Below are positions 33,621 to 41,612 of a stretch of 57,743 bases of DNA, piece after piece. The DNA lies in contig DYER01000026.1 in assembly GCA_020725605.1 (NCBI GenBank), positions 1 through 57,743 on the forward strand, written 5' to 3'. The stretch's first letter is position 1. Each line of letters opens with the position of its first letter. The notes beneath the pieces are model-generated. The model searched no databases. It was not told the DNA's origin and saw only the letters and a list, made by a program, of their open reading frames with translations. Source of the DNA: Ammonifex sp. GTDB lineage: Bacteria; Bacillota; Desulfotomaculia; Desulfotomaculales; DYER01. The translations under genes were made by a program, and so were the position numbers.

Positions 33621-35591
33621 GTGGATTGTTGCGGCCGGCAGTTCGCGGGCGATGGCGTACCGCCCGGGGGCCGGCGCATCGTGCTGGCCGGCAACCCCAA
33701 CGTGGGGAAATCGGTCTTTTTCAATGCCTTCACCGGGCTTTACGTTAATGTTTCCAACTACCCCGGCACGACCGTGGAAATCGCCCGCGGCCGGTGGGGA
33801 CCGGACCTGGTGCTGGATACCCCGGGGGTCTACGGGTTATCCTCCTTCAACGAGGAGGAGCGCATCGCCCGGGACATCATCCTGCAGGCCGACCTGGTGG
33901 TTAACGTGGTGGACGCGGTCCACCTGGAAAGGGACCTCTTTCTCACCCGACACATTATCGACACCGGCGTGCCGGTGGTCGTGGCCCTAAACATGGTGGA
34001 CGAGGCGCGCAGGCAGGGGCTCAAGATCGACGTGCCGCGGCTGGAGCAGGAACTGGGGGTACCCGTGGTGCCCACGGTGGCCGTTACGGGTAAAGGTCTG
34101 GCCGAGCTCCGGCAGCGCCTCCATACGGCCCGGCCCGGGCGGGTGGATCCGGATCTGGTGGCCCTGCTGGACGAACTGGTAGCGGCCACCGGCGGTAGGA
34201 TAAGCAGGGGCGAGGCCCTGCTGGTGCTGGAGGGCGACGAGGAGATAGCCCGGCGCTACGGCCTGCCCCCCGGGGACCGCCGCGAGGCCCTTTACCGGGT
34301 ACGGCGGGCGGAGGTCAACCGCATCGTGGAACTGGTGGTGCGGGAGGGGGCGCCCCGGGCGGATCTGGGGTCCCGCCTGAGCCACTGGATGTTGCAGCCC
34401 CTGACGGGCTGGCCGTTACTGGCCCTGACCCTGTGGTTGATCTACGAGTTCAACGGGGTGTTCATCGCGGGCACGGTGGTGGGGTTCGTTGAAGGGAGCC
34501 TGATGCAAGGCTACTACGAACCCGCGGTGAGGGATCTGGTAGGGTACCTGCTGCCTACCGGACCTTTAAACACCCTCCTGGCGGGGGATTTCGGCATCCT
34601 GACCATGACCGTGACTTACATTCTGGGCCTGCTGCTACCCCTGGTGGCCGGATTTTACCTGGCGCTGGGGCTCCTGGAGGACGTGGGTTACCTGCCGCGC
34701 ATTGCGGCCCTGGTGGACAGGTTCCTCGTCGGGTTCGGCCTCAACGGGCGGGCCGTCATTCCCCTCATCATGGGCTTCGGCTGCGTGACCATGGCCTCCA
34801 TTACGACGCGCCTGCTGTCCTCGGACCGGGAGCGGCGCATTGCCATTTTCCTGCTGGGTCTCTCCATTCCGTGTTCGGCTCAGCTGGCGGTGATCGTTAC
34901 CATGCTGGCGGGGCTGGGCCCCGGTTACGCGTCCCTGTACGCCCTGATCATCGGCAGCCTCCTGGTGGCCACCGGCACCCTGCTGGGGCGTTTTTTGCCC
35001 GGGGAGGCCACGCCTTTGTTCATCGACCTGCCGCCGTTGCGGCTGCCCCGCTGGCGTAACGTCCTGAAGAAAACCGCGGTGCGGACCTGGCACTTCCTCG
35101 GGGAGGCCACGCCTTTGTTCGTGATCGGTTCCCTGGCTTTGAGCGTCATGCAGGTGAGCGGACTGCTGGGAAGGCTCCAGTCCTGGCTGGCCCCCCTCAC
35201 CGAGGGCTGGCTCAAACTGCCGCGGGAGACCGCCAACGCCTTTATCATGGGTTTCGTACGGCGGGACTTCGGGGCCGCCGGACTCTACCAGCTGCCCCTG
35301 AACCCGGATCAGACCCTGGTGGCCCTGGTCACCATCACCATCTTCGTGCCCTGTGTCGCCTCGACCCTGGTGATTTTCAAGGAGCGGGGCCGCAGGGAAG
35401 CCCTGGTCATCTGGCCCACCATCTTCGTCCTGGCCTTCGTCATCGGGGGCATACTGGCCCACCTTTTCGCCTTTTTCCGCGGGATGGCCGGGGAATCCGT
35501 GTTGCCCCTGGTAATCGGCAGCGTACTCCTGTTCCTGGCCGCGGTCCTGGGCTTGACGAGCCTGCGCCGTACCCGCTGGTCGGGAGGCTAG
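33621..35591 (+). CDS. feoB: Ferrous iron transporter FeoB
   Basis: GTP-driven Fe(II) uptake protein of the inner membrane. 656 residues: a short Cys-containing N-terminus (DCCG), the G-protein domain with G1 GNPNVGKS (24-31), G3 DTPG and G4 NMVD, a helical GDI domain (about 185-245), then the membrane core with two Gate domains (GRAVIPLIMGFGCVTMASITTRLL and the later MGFVRRDFGAAGLYQL). GTG start after GGGAGG. It lies 15 bases after rtcB, so it is probably transcribed from the rtcB and/or feoA promoter under Fur-type control. Confidence 0.97.
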   Translation: MDCCGRQFAGDGVPPGGRRIVLAGNPNVGKSVFFNAFTGLYVNVSNYPGTTVEIARGRWGPDLVLDTPGVYGLSSFNEEERIARDIILQADLVVNVVDAVHLERDLFLTRHIIDTGVPVVVALNMVDEARRQGLKIDVPRLEQELGVPVVPTVAVTGKGLAELRQRLHTARPGRVDPDLVALLDELVAATGGRISRGEALLVLEGDEEIARRYGLPPGDRREALYRVRRAEVNRIVELVVREGAPRADLGSRLSHWMLQPLTGWPLLALTLWLIYEFNGVFIAGTVVGFVEGSLMQGYYEPAVRDLVGYLLPTGPLNTLLAGDFGILTMTVTYILGLLLPLVAGFYLALGLLEDVGYLPRIAALVDRFLVGFGLNGRAVIPLIMGFGCVTMASITTRLLSSDRERRIAIFLLGLSIPCSAQLAVIVTMLAGLGPGYASLYALIIGSLLVATGTLLGRFLPGEATPLFIDLPPLRLPRWRNVLKKTAVRTWHFLGEATPLFVIGSLALSVMQVSGLLGRLQSWLAPLTEGWLKLPRETANAFIMGFVRRDFGAAGLYQLPLNPDQTLVALVTITIFVPCVASTLVIFKERGRREALVIWPTIFVLAFVIGGILAHLFAFFRGMAGESVLPLVIGSVLLFLAAVLGLTSLRRTRWSGG

Positions 35592-35596
35592 GGGAT

Positions 35597-36775
35597 TTGC
35601 GGTTCTGGATTTTCCTTGCCTCGTTCCTGTATTTCTGGCCGGGCCCCGGGGGGGTCGCGTGGGGCGCTACGCCCGCCGGGGAACCCGAAGTTGTGGCCCG
35701 GGCGGCGGTGCTCGCGGATGCCCGGACCGGACAGGTGCTGTGGGCCAGGAATCCCGACTTGCGGATGTACCCCGCCAGCACCACCAAGATCCTGACGGCC
35801 CTGGTGGTGGTCATGAGGGCCGATCTGACCGAGAGGGTGCGCGTGGTGCCGGAGGATACGAACGCGGGCGGCTCGGCCATCTGGCTGCAGCCGGGTGAGG
35901 TGTTGAGCGTCGAAGACCTTCTTTACGCCCTGCTCCTCAACTCGGCCAACGATGCCGCCGAGGCCCTGGCCAGGCATGTGGCGGGCTCGGACCGGGACTT
36001 TGCCCGGCTCCTGAACGATACGGCTCTGGCCCTGGGGGCCACAAATACCCATTTTACCAACCCGAGCGGCATGCCGGACCCCAACCACTACACCACGGCC
36101 CGGGACCTGGCAACAATTGCCCGGGCGGCCCTCGCCCACCCGGTGCTCCGACGTATCGTAGCCACCCGTACGTACGAGATCGGGCGCCAGGACCCGGAGG
36201 CCGTACGCTACCTGGTGAACCACAACAAACTCCTCTGGCGCTATCCGGGCGCCATCGGGGTAAAGACCGGATATACGGTCGAGGCCGGCCAGTGCCTGGT
36301 GGCGGCAGCCCAAAGGGGCGAACGCACCCTGATCGCCGTGGTGCTCGGCAGTCAGGGAGCGGCCGTGTGGAGCGACGCGACGGTGCTGCTGGACTACGGG
36401 TTTGCCTCTTTCGAGAGCCGCGAACTCGTACCGGCGCACCTGCCGGTCAGCCGTGCGCCGGTTCGTTACGGTAGCCGCGACCTGGTGGCAATTACCGCCG
36501 ATTCGTTTACGTATAACTTCCGCGCGGGAGAAGAACCGCAGGTCAGGCAGGAACTCCGGCTGGACCGGCATTTAAGGGCCCCGGTGGCCGCGGGGGCCAA
36601 GGTTGGCGAACTGGTCCTTTTCGACCGGGATACCGAGTTGGGCCGGGTGGACCTGGTGGCGGCCGAGAGGGTTCCGCGCAAGGCCTACACCAGCTGGTGG
36701 TTCTGGGTGCTGGTGGCGACCGGAGTTGTGACCGTACGCCGGCTGGTACGCCGCCGGGGCTTCCGGTACCGTTAG
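35597..36775 (+). CDS. D-alanyl-D-alanine carboxypeptidase (low-molecular-weight PBP, DacF type)
   Basis: Trims the terminal D-Ala of peptidoglycan peptides. 392 residues: signal peptide (1-23), S11 peptidase domain with the three motifs STTK (Ser61, Lys64), SAN in LLNSANDAAEAL, and KTG in GVKTGYT, then a PBP5 C-terminal domain and a C-terminal membrane anchor (WWFWVLVATGVVTVRRLV) with an Arg-rich end. TTG start behind GGGAGG, five bases after the feoB stop. DacF-type enzymes act in vegetative growth or spore cortex synthesis; which applies here is open. The next gene is convergent. Confidence 0.92.
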   Translation: MRFWIFLASFLYFWPGPGGVAWGATPAGEPEVVARAAVLADARTGQVLWARNPDLRMYPASTTKILTALVVVMRADLTERVRVVPEDTNAGGSAIWLQPGEVLSVEDLLYALLLNSANDAAEALARHVAGSDRDFARLLNDTALALGATNTHFTNPSGMPDPNHYTTARDLATIARAALAHPVLRRIVATRTYEIGRQDPEAVRYLVNHNKLLWRYPGAIGVKTGYTVEAGQCLVAAAQRGERTLIAVVLGSQGAAVWSDATVLLDYGFASFESRELVPAHLPVSRAPVRYGSRDLVAITADSFTYNFRAGEEPQVRQELRLDRHLRAPVAAGAKVGELVLFDRDTELGRVDLVAAERVPRKAYTSWWFWVLVATGVVTVRRLVRRRGFRYR

Positions 36776-36800
36776 CGGCCCCGCTACCGGGGGTAATCCC

Positions 36801-37673
36801 TTAGGGGACAAAGGCCAGTAGCCTGGCCGCGGCCGGTAGAAGGGGCAGGGCCGCGAGGCTGGAAATGACGTTGAACAGGGTGTGGGCGTTGGCTATTTGC
36901 CTGGCCGGATCCTGGGCCGTCAGGACCACCAGGTGGGCGAAAAGGGGTAGCAGCGGCAGGAAAGAGAGGGTACCGGCCAGGTTGAGCAGCAGGTGGAAGA
37001 CCGCCACCTGCCGGCCTATCCTGGCGCCGGCCAGGCTGGCCACCAGGCCGGTGGCACACGTGCCGATGTTGTTGCCGAACACCAGGGCCAGGGCTGCCGG
37101 GAGTTCCAGGAGCCCTTCGCGCACCAGGGCCACCGCCACTGCGGTGGCGGCGCTGCTGCTGTGCAGGAGCGCCGCCAGAAGGCTGCCGGCGGCTACGGTG
37201 TGGAGCGGATTGCGGGTCGCCCCCGAGATCCAGTGGCCAAACCCGGCCTTCAGCGGTGTCAGGGCGTACTGGAGCAGGTAGAGGGCGGCGAAGACCAGGC
37301 CGAAGCCCAGACAGGCGATGCCTAAATTTTGCAGTGGGGGGCGTTTGGAGCAGAGGCGCAAGGCGAGGCCGGCCAAAACGGCGGGCAGAGCCACGGTGCC
37401 CGGGTCATGGGAGAGGATTTGTACCGTGGCGCAGGTGCCGATGTTGGCGCCGAGGACCACGGCCATGGCGCGGGGCAGGTCCAGCAGCCGGGCGTTGGCG
37501 AGACCTATGGTGAGGAGGGTGATGGCCGTACTGCTCTGGGCCAGGGCGGTGGCCACCAGTCCGGCGCAGAAGGCGCTCCAGGTGGACCCGGCCCACCGCG
37601 CGAGCAGGCGCCTGACACCCGGGCCGGCCATGCCCGTGAGGCCGGTCTGGATGCCGTACATTCCCAGCAGCAA
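36801..37673 (-). CDS. Na/Pi-cotransporter-type membrane protein
   Basis: Transporter of the PF02690 Na+/phosphate symporter type. At least 290 residues with the two inverted QSS signature repeats: ALAQSSTAITLLTIGLANA and ALLHSSSAATAVAVAL, and the matching GANIGTCAT and GNNIGTCATG segments. The start is unclear: the frame is open upstream as hydrophobic sequence that fits the first helix, but it lacks an ATG, GTG or TTG near the GGGAGG at about 37720; TTG 37673 is the first available start. A non-standard start or a small frameshift should be considered. It lacks the PhoU-like C-terminal domain that many relatives carry. Convergent with the carboxypeptidase gene. Confidence 0.85.
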   Translation of the reverse strand: MLLGMYGIQTGLTGMAGPGVRRLLARWAGSTWSAFCAGLVATALAQSSTAITLLTIGLANARLLDLPRAMAVVLGANIGTCATVQILSHDPGTVALPAVLAGLALRLCSKRPPLQNLGIACLGFGLVFAALYLLQYALTPLKAGFGHWISGATRNPLHTVAAGSLLAALLHSSSAATAVAVALVREGLLELPAALALVFGNNIGTCATGLVASLAGARIGRQVAVFHLLLNLAGTLSFLPLLPLFAHLVVLTAQDPARQIANAHTLFNVISSLAALPLLPAAARLLAFVP

Positions 37674-37739
37674 CAGGGTCGGGACCGTCAGTAACAGTAA
37701 TGCCGTGGCTTCACAGGCCTCCCGTATATGCTTTTATCA

Positions 37740-37756
37740 GTAACAAGCTATGTTAC
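37740..37756. promoter_or_regulatory. 17-bp perfect inverted repeat upstream of the Fur-family gene
   Basis: GTAACA (37740-37745), five-base spacer, TGTTAC (37751-37756), ending five bases before the -35 of the Fur gene promoter. It lies between divergent genes and is probably an operator, but I cannot assign the protein that binds it. Confidence 0.5.
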
Positions 37757-37760
37757 GGGT

Positions 37761-37789
37761 TTGACAGGGATTACGGTAAGTTTTATACT
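37761..37789 (+). promoter_or_regulatory. Sigma-A promoter of the Fur-family gene
   Basis: Perfect TTGACA (37761-37766), 17-base spacer, TATACT (37784-37789), 31 bases before the GTG start. Confidence 0.85.
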
Positions 37790-37819
37790 AGACTTGATTC
37801 CGGTCGGGCGGTGGTTGAC

Positions 37820-38260
37820 GTGGAAGAGCTGGTGTCCAGGGCGGGACGAAAGCTGAAGGCCAAAGAGTACAAGCTGACGCCCCAGCGCGAGGAAATTCTT
37901 AGGGTACTCTATCAGCACCGGGATAAGCACCTGAGCGCCGAGGACATTCATTTCCTGGTGAAGCAGCGCACGCCCGACGTGGGTCTGGCCACCGTCTACC
38001 GCACCCTGGAACTCCTCCTGGATTGCGACCTGGTGCACAGGATCGATTTCGGTGACGGACGGCAGCGCTACGAGGTGGTCACGGGCCCCGACGCCGGCCA
38101 CCATCACCACCACCTGATCTGCACCCGCTGCGGACGCATCCTGGAAGTCGAGGAGGACCTCCTCGAGGCCCTCGAGCAGCGCGTGGCCCTCGCCTACGGT
38201 TTTCAGGTCACGGACCACCAGCTCAAGATGTTCGGCACCTGCCGGGAGTGCCGGGAATGA
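37820..38260 (+). CDS. Fur-family transcriptional regulator
   Basis: Metal-responsive repressor of 146 residues. Winged helix domain (residues about 10-80: LTPQREEILRVLYQHRDKHLSAEDIHFLVKQ...GLATVYRTLELLL), then the dimerisation domain with a histidine cluster HHHHH (94-98), a structural zinc site CTRCG (Cys101, Cys104) and C-terminal CRECRE (Cys141, Cys144). The sequence cannot by itself separate Fur, PerR or Zur; the nearby feo genes with Fur-like boxes favour Fur. GTG 37820 has GGTGG five bases upstream; GTG 37811 is in frame. It has its own promoter and a hairpin after the stop. Confidence 0.9.
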   Translation: MEELVSRAGRKLKAKEYKLTPQREEILRVLYQHRDKHLSAEDIHFLVKQRTPDVGLATVYRTLELLLDCDLVHRIDFGDGRQRYEVVTGPDAGHHHHHLICTRCGRILEVEEDLLEALEQRVALAYGFQVTDHQLKMFGTCRECRE

Positions 38261-38299
38261 AGGTCGAGTCCGGGAAAACCTCCGGAGTACCGCCCACGG

Positions 38300-38322
38300 C
38301 CGCCGCTGAGGCGGTTTAAATT
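38300..38322 (+). terminator. Probable terminator after the Fur-family gene
   Basis: CCGCC (38300-38304), loop GCTGA, GGCGG (38310-38314), then TTTAAATTTT. A larger pairing of ACCGCC upstream with GGCGGT is an alternative fold. Confidence 0.5.
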
Positions 38323-38332
38323 TTCTAACGTA

Positions 38333-38361
38333 GTGACATGTTTCCCCCGCTGTGTCATAAT
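38333..38361 (+). promoter_or_regulatory. Probable sigma-A promoter for the DUF4912 gene
   Basis: GTGACA (38333-38338), 17-base spacer, CATAAT (38356-38361), 34 bases before the GTG start. Likely also serves the alpha-glucan genes downstream. Confidence 0.55.
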
Positions 38362-38394
38362 GGGAGAAAGCGATCAGGGAAGGGGGAACAACCC

Positions 38395-38802
38395 GTGTCG
38401 CCGGCGATGCTGGAACTCATAGTGCAGAGTCCGACCGTGCTCTTCGCGCAGTGGGATTTTCCGTTCCTCTGTGAGCAAGAGTGTGTGATGCGTTTGTACC
38501 GCTTGCCGGACGTCGGTGCCCTGCCCCAGTACGGTAGCGTGTGCCTGGAGTTGCCTCTTCCCCAATCGGCGGGCAGCATGTATTTTTACCGGCTGACCCC
38601 CGGCCATCATTACGTGGTGGAGATCGGGATCCGGCGGGAGGGTGTTTTCTATCCCTTACGGCGTTCCAACGTGGCCACCACCCCCCGTACGGAAGCGGCG
38701 ACGGAGGAGCCCGAACGAGTGGCGGCGGTGGTAGTGCCGCTGGCGGTTGCGGACTGGTTCGCCGAAGGTTCCGGTGCCGCACCTTACTACCCGGGCGAGT
38801 AG
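38395..38802 (+). CDS. DUF4912-type protein
   Basis: 135-residue protein whose central region (VQSPTVLFAQWDFP, then MRLYRL, MYFYRLTPGHHYVVEIGIRREGVFYPLRRSNVATTPR) fits the DUF4912 pattern, an Ig-like beta domain that opens with S-P-x-x-L-F-A-x-W. In related Clostridia such proteins sit next to GH57 and glycogen genes, as here; a carbohydrate-binding or scaffolding role is inference. GTG 38395 is preferred over the upstream ATG at 38338, which lies in the promoter; AGGGGG is upstream. The GH57-GT4 gene starts 12 bases after the stop. Confidence 0.78.
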   Translation: MSPAMLELIVQSPTVLFAQWDFPFLCEQECVMRLYRLPDVGALPQYGSVCLELPLPQSAGSMYFYRLTPGHHYVVEIGIRREGVFYPLRRSNVATTPRTEAATEEPERVAAVVVPLAVADWFAEGSGAAPYYPGE

Positions 38803-38813
38803 GGGGGAGCCTC

Positions 38814-41564
38814 ATGGCACGGGGTTACCTGGCCTTGGTCCTGCATGCGCATCTGCCCTACGTCCGGTCCCGGGTCGGGGCCCTGGAAGAACGGTGGTTC
38901 TTCGAGGCCATGACCGAGTGCTACCTGCCCTTGCTGGAGGCCTGGGAGAACCTGGCCCGAGAGGGCCGCGCCTTTCGACTCACCCTTTCGCTGTCGCCGC
39001 CCCTGCTGGAAATGCTGGCCGACGAAAGCCTAAGCCGCCGGTATGTTGTCCACCTGGACAACCTGCTGTTGCTCGCCGAAAAGGAGGTGCAAAGGACCAG
39101 AAAAGACCCGCCCGTCTGGCGTCTGGCCCGGATGTACCGCGAGAACCTGGAAAGAATCCGCCACGCTTATGTGGAGGAGTATTATCGCAACCTGCTGGCC
39201 CCCCTGGCCCGTCTGCAGCGGGAAGGGTTTCTGGAATTGATAACCACCGCGGCCACCCACGGTTACCTGCCCCTGATGAGCAGCGAGAGCGTGCGGCGCG
39301 CCCAGATCGCCGTGGGGGTGGCCCTCTTCCGCCGGCACTTCGGGTGGCACCCGCCGGGCTTCTGGTTGCCCGAGTGCGGGTACGTGCCCGGAGTGGAGGA
39401 ACTGCTTAAGGAGTTCGGGCTGCGGTATTTCGTCCTGGACAGCCACGGGGTACTCAACGCACGACCCGCGCCCCGCCACGGGGTCTACGCCCCGGTGCTG
39501 ACCCGCTGCGGGGTGGCGGCCCTGGGACGGGACCCCACCAGTTCGCGCCAGGTATGGGACCAGCGCACCGGGTATCCCGGTGACTTCTACTACCGGGAAT
39601 TCTATCGGGACATCGGCCACGACCTGGACCCCGACTACCTGGCGCCCCACCTCCCGGAGGGCTGGGTCCGGGTGGACACGGGCCTGAAGTATTACCGGAT
39701 CACGGGCCCCACCGCGGACAAGGCCTTTTACGAGCCGGATCGGGCCCTGGAGCGGGCCGCGGAGCACGCGGCCCACTTCGTCGCCGAGCGCCAGCGGCAG
39801 GTGCGGAGTCTGGCCAAACACATGGAGGTGCCGCCCCTGGTGGTGGCGCCCTACGACGCCGAGCTCTTCGGCCACTGGTGGTACGAAGGCCCCCGGTGGC
39901 TGGAGCTGGTCCTGCGCCGGCTGCAGGACCAGGATACGGTGGCCCTCACCACGCCCGGCCGCTACCTGGACGCGTACCCCCACCATCAGGTGGTGGAGCT
40001 CGACCTGTGCAGTTGGGGCGAGGAAGGGTACAACAAGGTGTGGCTCAACCCGGCCAACGACTGGATTTACCGTTTCCTCCACCGGGCCGAAGCCGCCGTG
40101 GCCGAGCTGGCCGACCTTTACCCGTTTGCGGCCGGCCGCACCCGGCGGCTGCTGAACCAGGCGGCCAGGGAACTGCTCCTCGCCCAGAGCAGCGATTGGG
40201 CCTTCATCCTCCACACGGGGACCGCGGTGCAGTACGCCCGGCAACGCCTGACGGTTCACCTTGAAAACTTAAAACAATTAATTGGTGAATTAGAATCCGG
40301 AGCCAGAGCCCCCCTGGAGAAGCTGGAGGCCGAATATCCCTTCGCGCAGGATATCGATTACCGGGTTTTCAGCCGCTTTTTCCGGGGCAACCGGTCCGCG
40401 AGCCGCAGGCGGTTCCGCGTAGCCATGTTCTCGTGGGAATACCCCCCGAAAACCGTGGGCGGGCTGGGCCGCCACGTGTACGACCTTTCCCGGGCCCTGG
40501 TGCGACTGGGCGACGACGTGGTGGTGCTCACCTGCCCGGCGGGCGACCTGCCGTCCTGGCAGGTGGTGGACGGAGTGCGGGTATACCGCACGGACGGGTC
40601 CGGGGCGCCGGAGGGCAGCTTCCTGGACTGGGTGGCCTGGTTTAACGGCGCCCTGGTGGACCTGGCCGGGCGCGTCCTGCGGGACCACGGGCCCTTCGAC
40701 CTGCTTCACGCCCACGACTGGCTGGTGGGTCGGGCCTGCCTGGAGCTGCGCGCCCGGCACGGGCTCCCCCTGGTCACCACCATCCACGCCACGGAGCACG
40801 GCCGGAATCTGGGGCTCCACAACGAGACCCAGTGGCGCATCCACCAGGCCGAGGCGGAACTGGTGCGGGAGAGCGACCTAATCATTTGCTGTAGCCGTTA
40901 CATGGCCCGGGAAGTGACCGGCCTGTTCGCCGTGGCTCCCGACAGGGTACGGGTGGTACCCAACGGCGTGGAACCCCAAAACCTGGGCGTGGATCGGTGG
41001 TTGGGCCGGGACCGTACCGGCCGGATGGTGCTGTTCATGGGGCGGCTGGTGCCCGAAAAGGGCGTGCAGGTTCTGTTGCGTGCCTTTGCCAGATTGGAGG
41101 GGGAGCTACCGGATTTGTCCCTGGTGGTCGCGGGACGGGGGCCTTACGAGGATTACCTGCGGCAGCTGGCGGCCGAACTCGGCCTTAACGCGCGGGTTTG
41201 TTTTACGGGTTTTGTGGACGGAAAGAGGCGGCAGCAACTTTACCGGGACGCCGGTCTCGCCGTTTTCCCGAGCCTTTACGAGCCCTTCGGCATCGTGGCC
41301 CTGGAGGCCATGGCGGCCCAGGTGCCCGTAATCGTCAGCGACACCGGGGGCCTCAGTGAGGTGGTGGAACACGGTGCCACGGGCTTCAAGGTGCCGCCGG
41401 GCGATGTGGAGGCCTTGAGCTACTACATGGCCCACGTCCTCTCCCACCCGGAGGTATCCCGAACCCTGTGCTGGCGGGCCTGGCGGGAGATCCTGACCAG
41501 GTACAACTGGCAGTATCTGGCGGGAGAGACGCGCGAAGTATACCGGGAACTGCTGGCCGGTTGA
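38814..41564 (+). CDS. GH57 glucan-branching domain fused to GT4 glycogen-synthase-like domain
   Basis: One 916-residue protein with two enzymes. Residues 1-about 520: GH57 alpha-glucan branching/amylase-type domain (GYLALVLHAHLPYV at the N-terminus), with candidate nucleophile Glu187 in WLPECGY and acid Asp348 in PYDAELFGHWWYEG, then a DUF1957-like helical part. Residues about 535-916: GT4 GT-B synthase starting FSWEYPPKTVGGLGRHVYDLSRAL and ending with PSLYEPFGIVALEAMA, the donor-site glutamates. It would elongate and branch an alpha-1,4-glucan in a single chain. ATG start behind AGGGGGGAG, 12 bases after the DUF4912 gene. Separate genes are the common arrangement; fusions occur in some Clostridia. 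Confidence 0.93.
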   Translation: MARGYLALVLHAHLPYVRSRVGALEERWFFEAMTECYLPLLEAWENLAREGRAFRLTLSLSPPLLEMLADESLSRRYVVHLDNLLLLAEKEVQRTRKDPPVWRLARMYRENLERIRHAYVEEYYRNLLAPLARLQREGFLELITTAATHGYLPLMSSESVRRAQIAVGVALFRRHFGWHPPGFWLPECGYVPGVEELLKEFGLRYFVLDSHGVLNARPAPRHGVYAPVLTRCGVAALGRDPTSSRQVWDQRTGYPGDFYYREFYRDIGHDLDPDYLAPHLPEGWVRVDTGLKYYRITGPTADKAFYEPDRALERAAEHAAHFVAERQRQVRSLAKHMEVPPLVVAPYDAELFGHWWYEGPRWLELVLRRLQDQDTVALTTPGRYLDAYPHHQVVELDLCSWGEEGYNKVWLNPANDWIYRFLHRAEAAVAELADLYPFAAGRTRRLLNQAARELLLAQSSDWAFILHTGTAVQYARQRLTVHLENLKQLIGELESGARAPLEKLEAEYPFAQDIDYRVFSRFFRGNRSASRRRFRVAMFSWEYPPKTVGGLGRHVYDLSRALVRLGDDVVVLTCPAGDLPSWQVVDGVRVYRTDGSGAPEGSFLDWVAWFNGALVDLAGRVLRDHGPFDLLHAHDWLVGRACLELRARHGLPLVTTIHATEHGRNLGLHNETQWRIHQAEAELVRESDLIICCSRYMAREVTGLFAVAPDRVRVVPNGVEPQNLGVDRWLGRDRTGRMVLFMGRLVPEKGVQVLLRAFARLEGELPDLSLVVAGRGPYEDYLRQLAAELGLNARVCFTGFVDGKRRQQLYRDAGLAVFPSLYEPFGIVALEAMAAQVPVIVSDTGGLSEVVEHGATGFKVPPGDVEALSYYMAHVLSHPEVSRTLCWRAWREILTRYNWQYLAGETREVYRELLAG

Positions 41565-41612
41565 GGGGTTGCGGCCTGTGGCGGGGCGCGGAAAGGGTTA
41601 GGAGGGCGTTCG

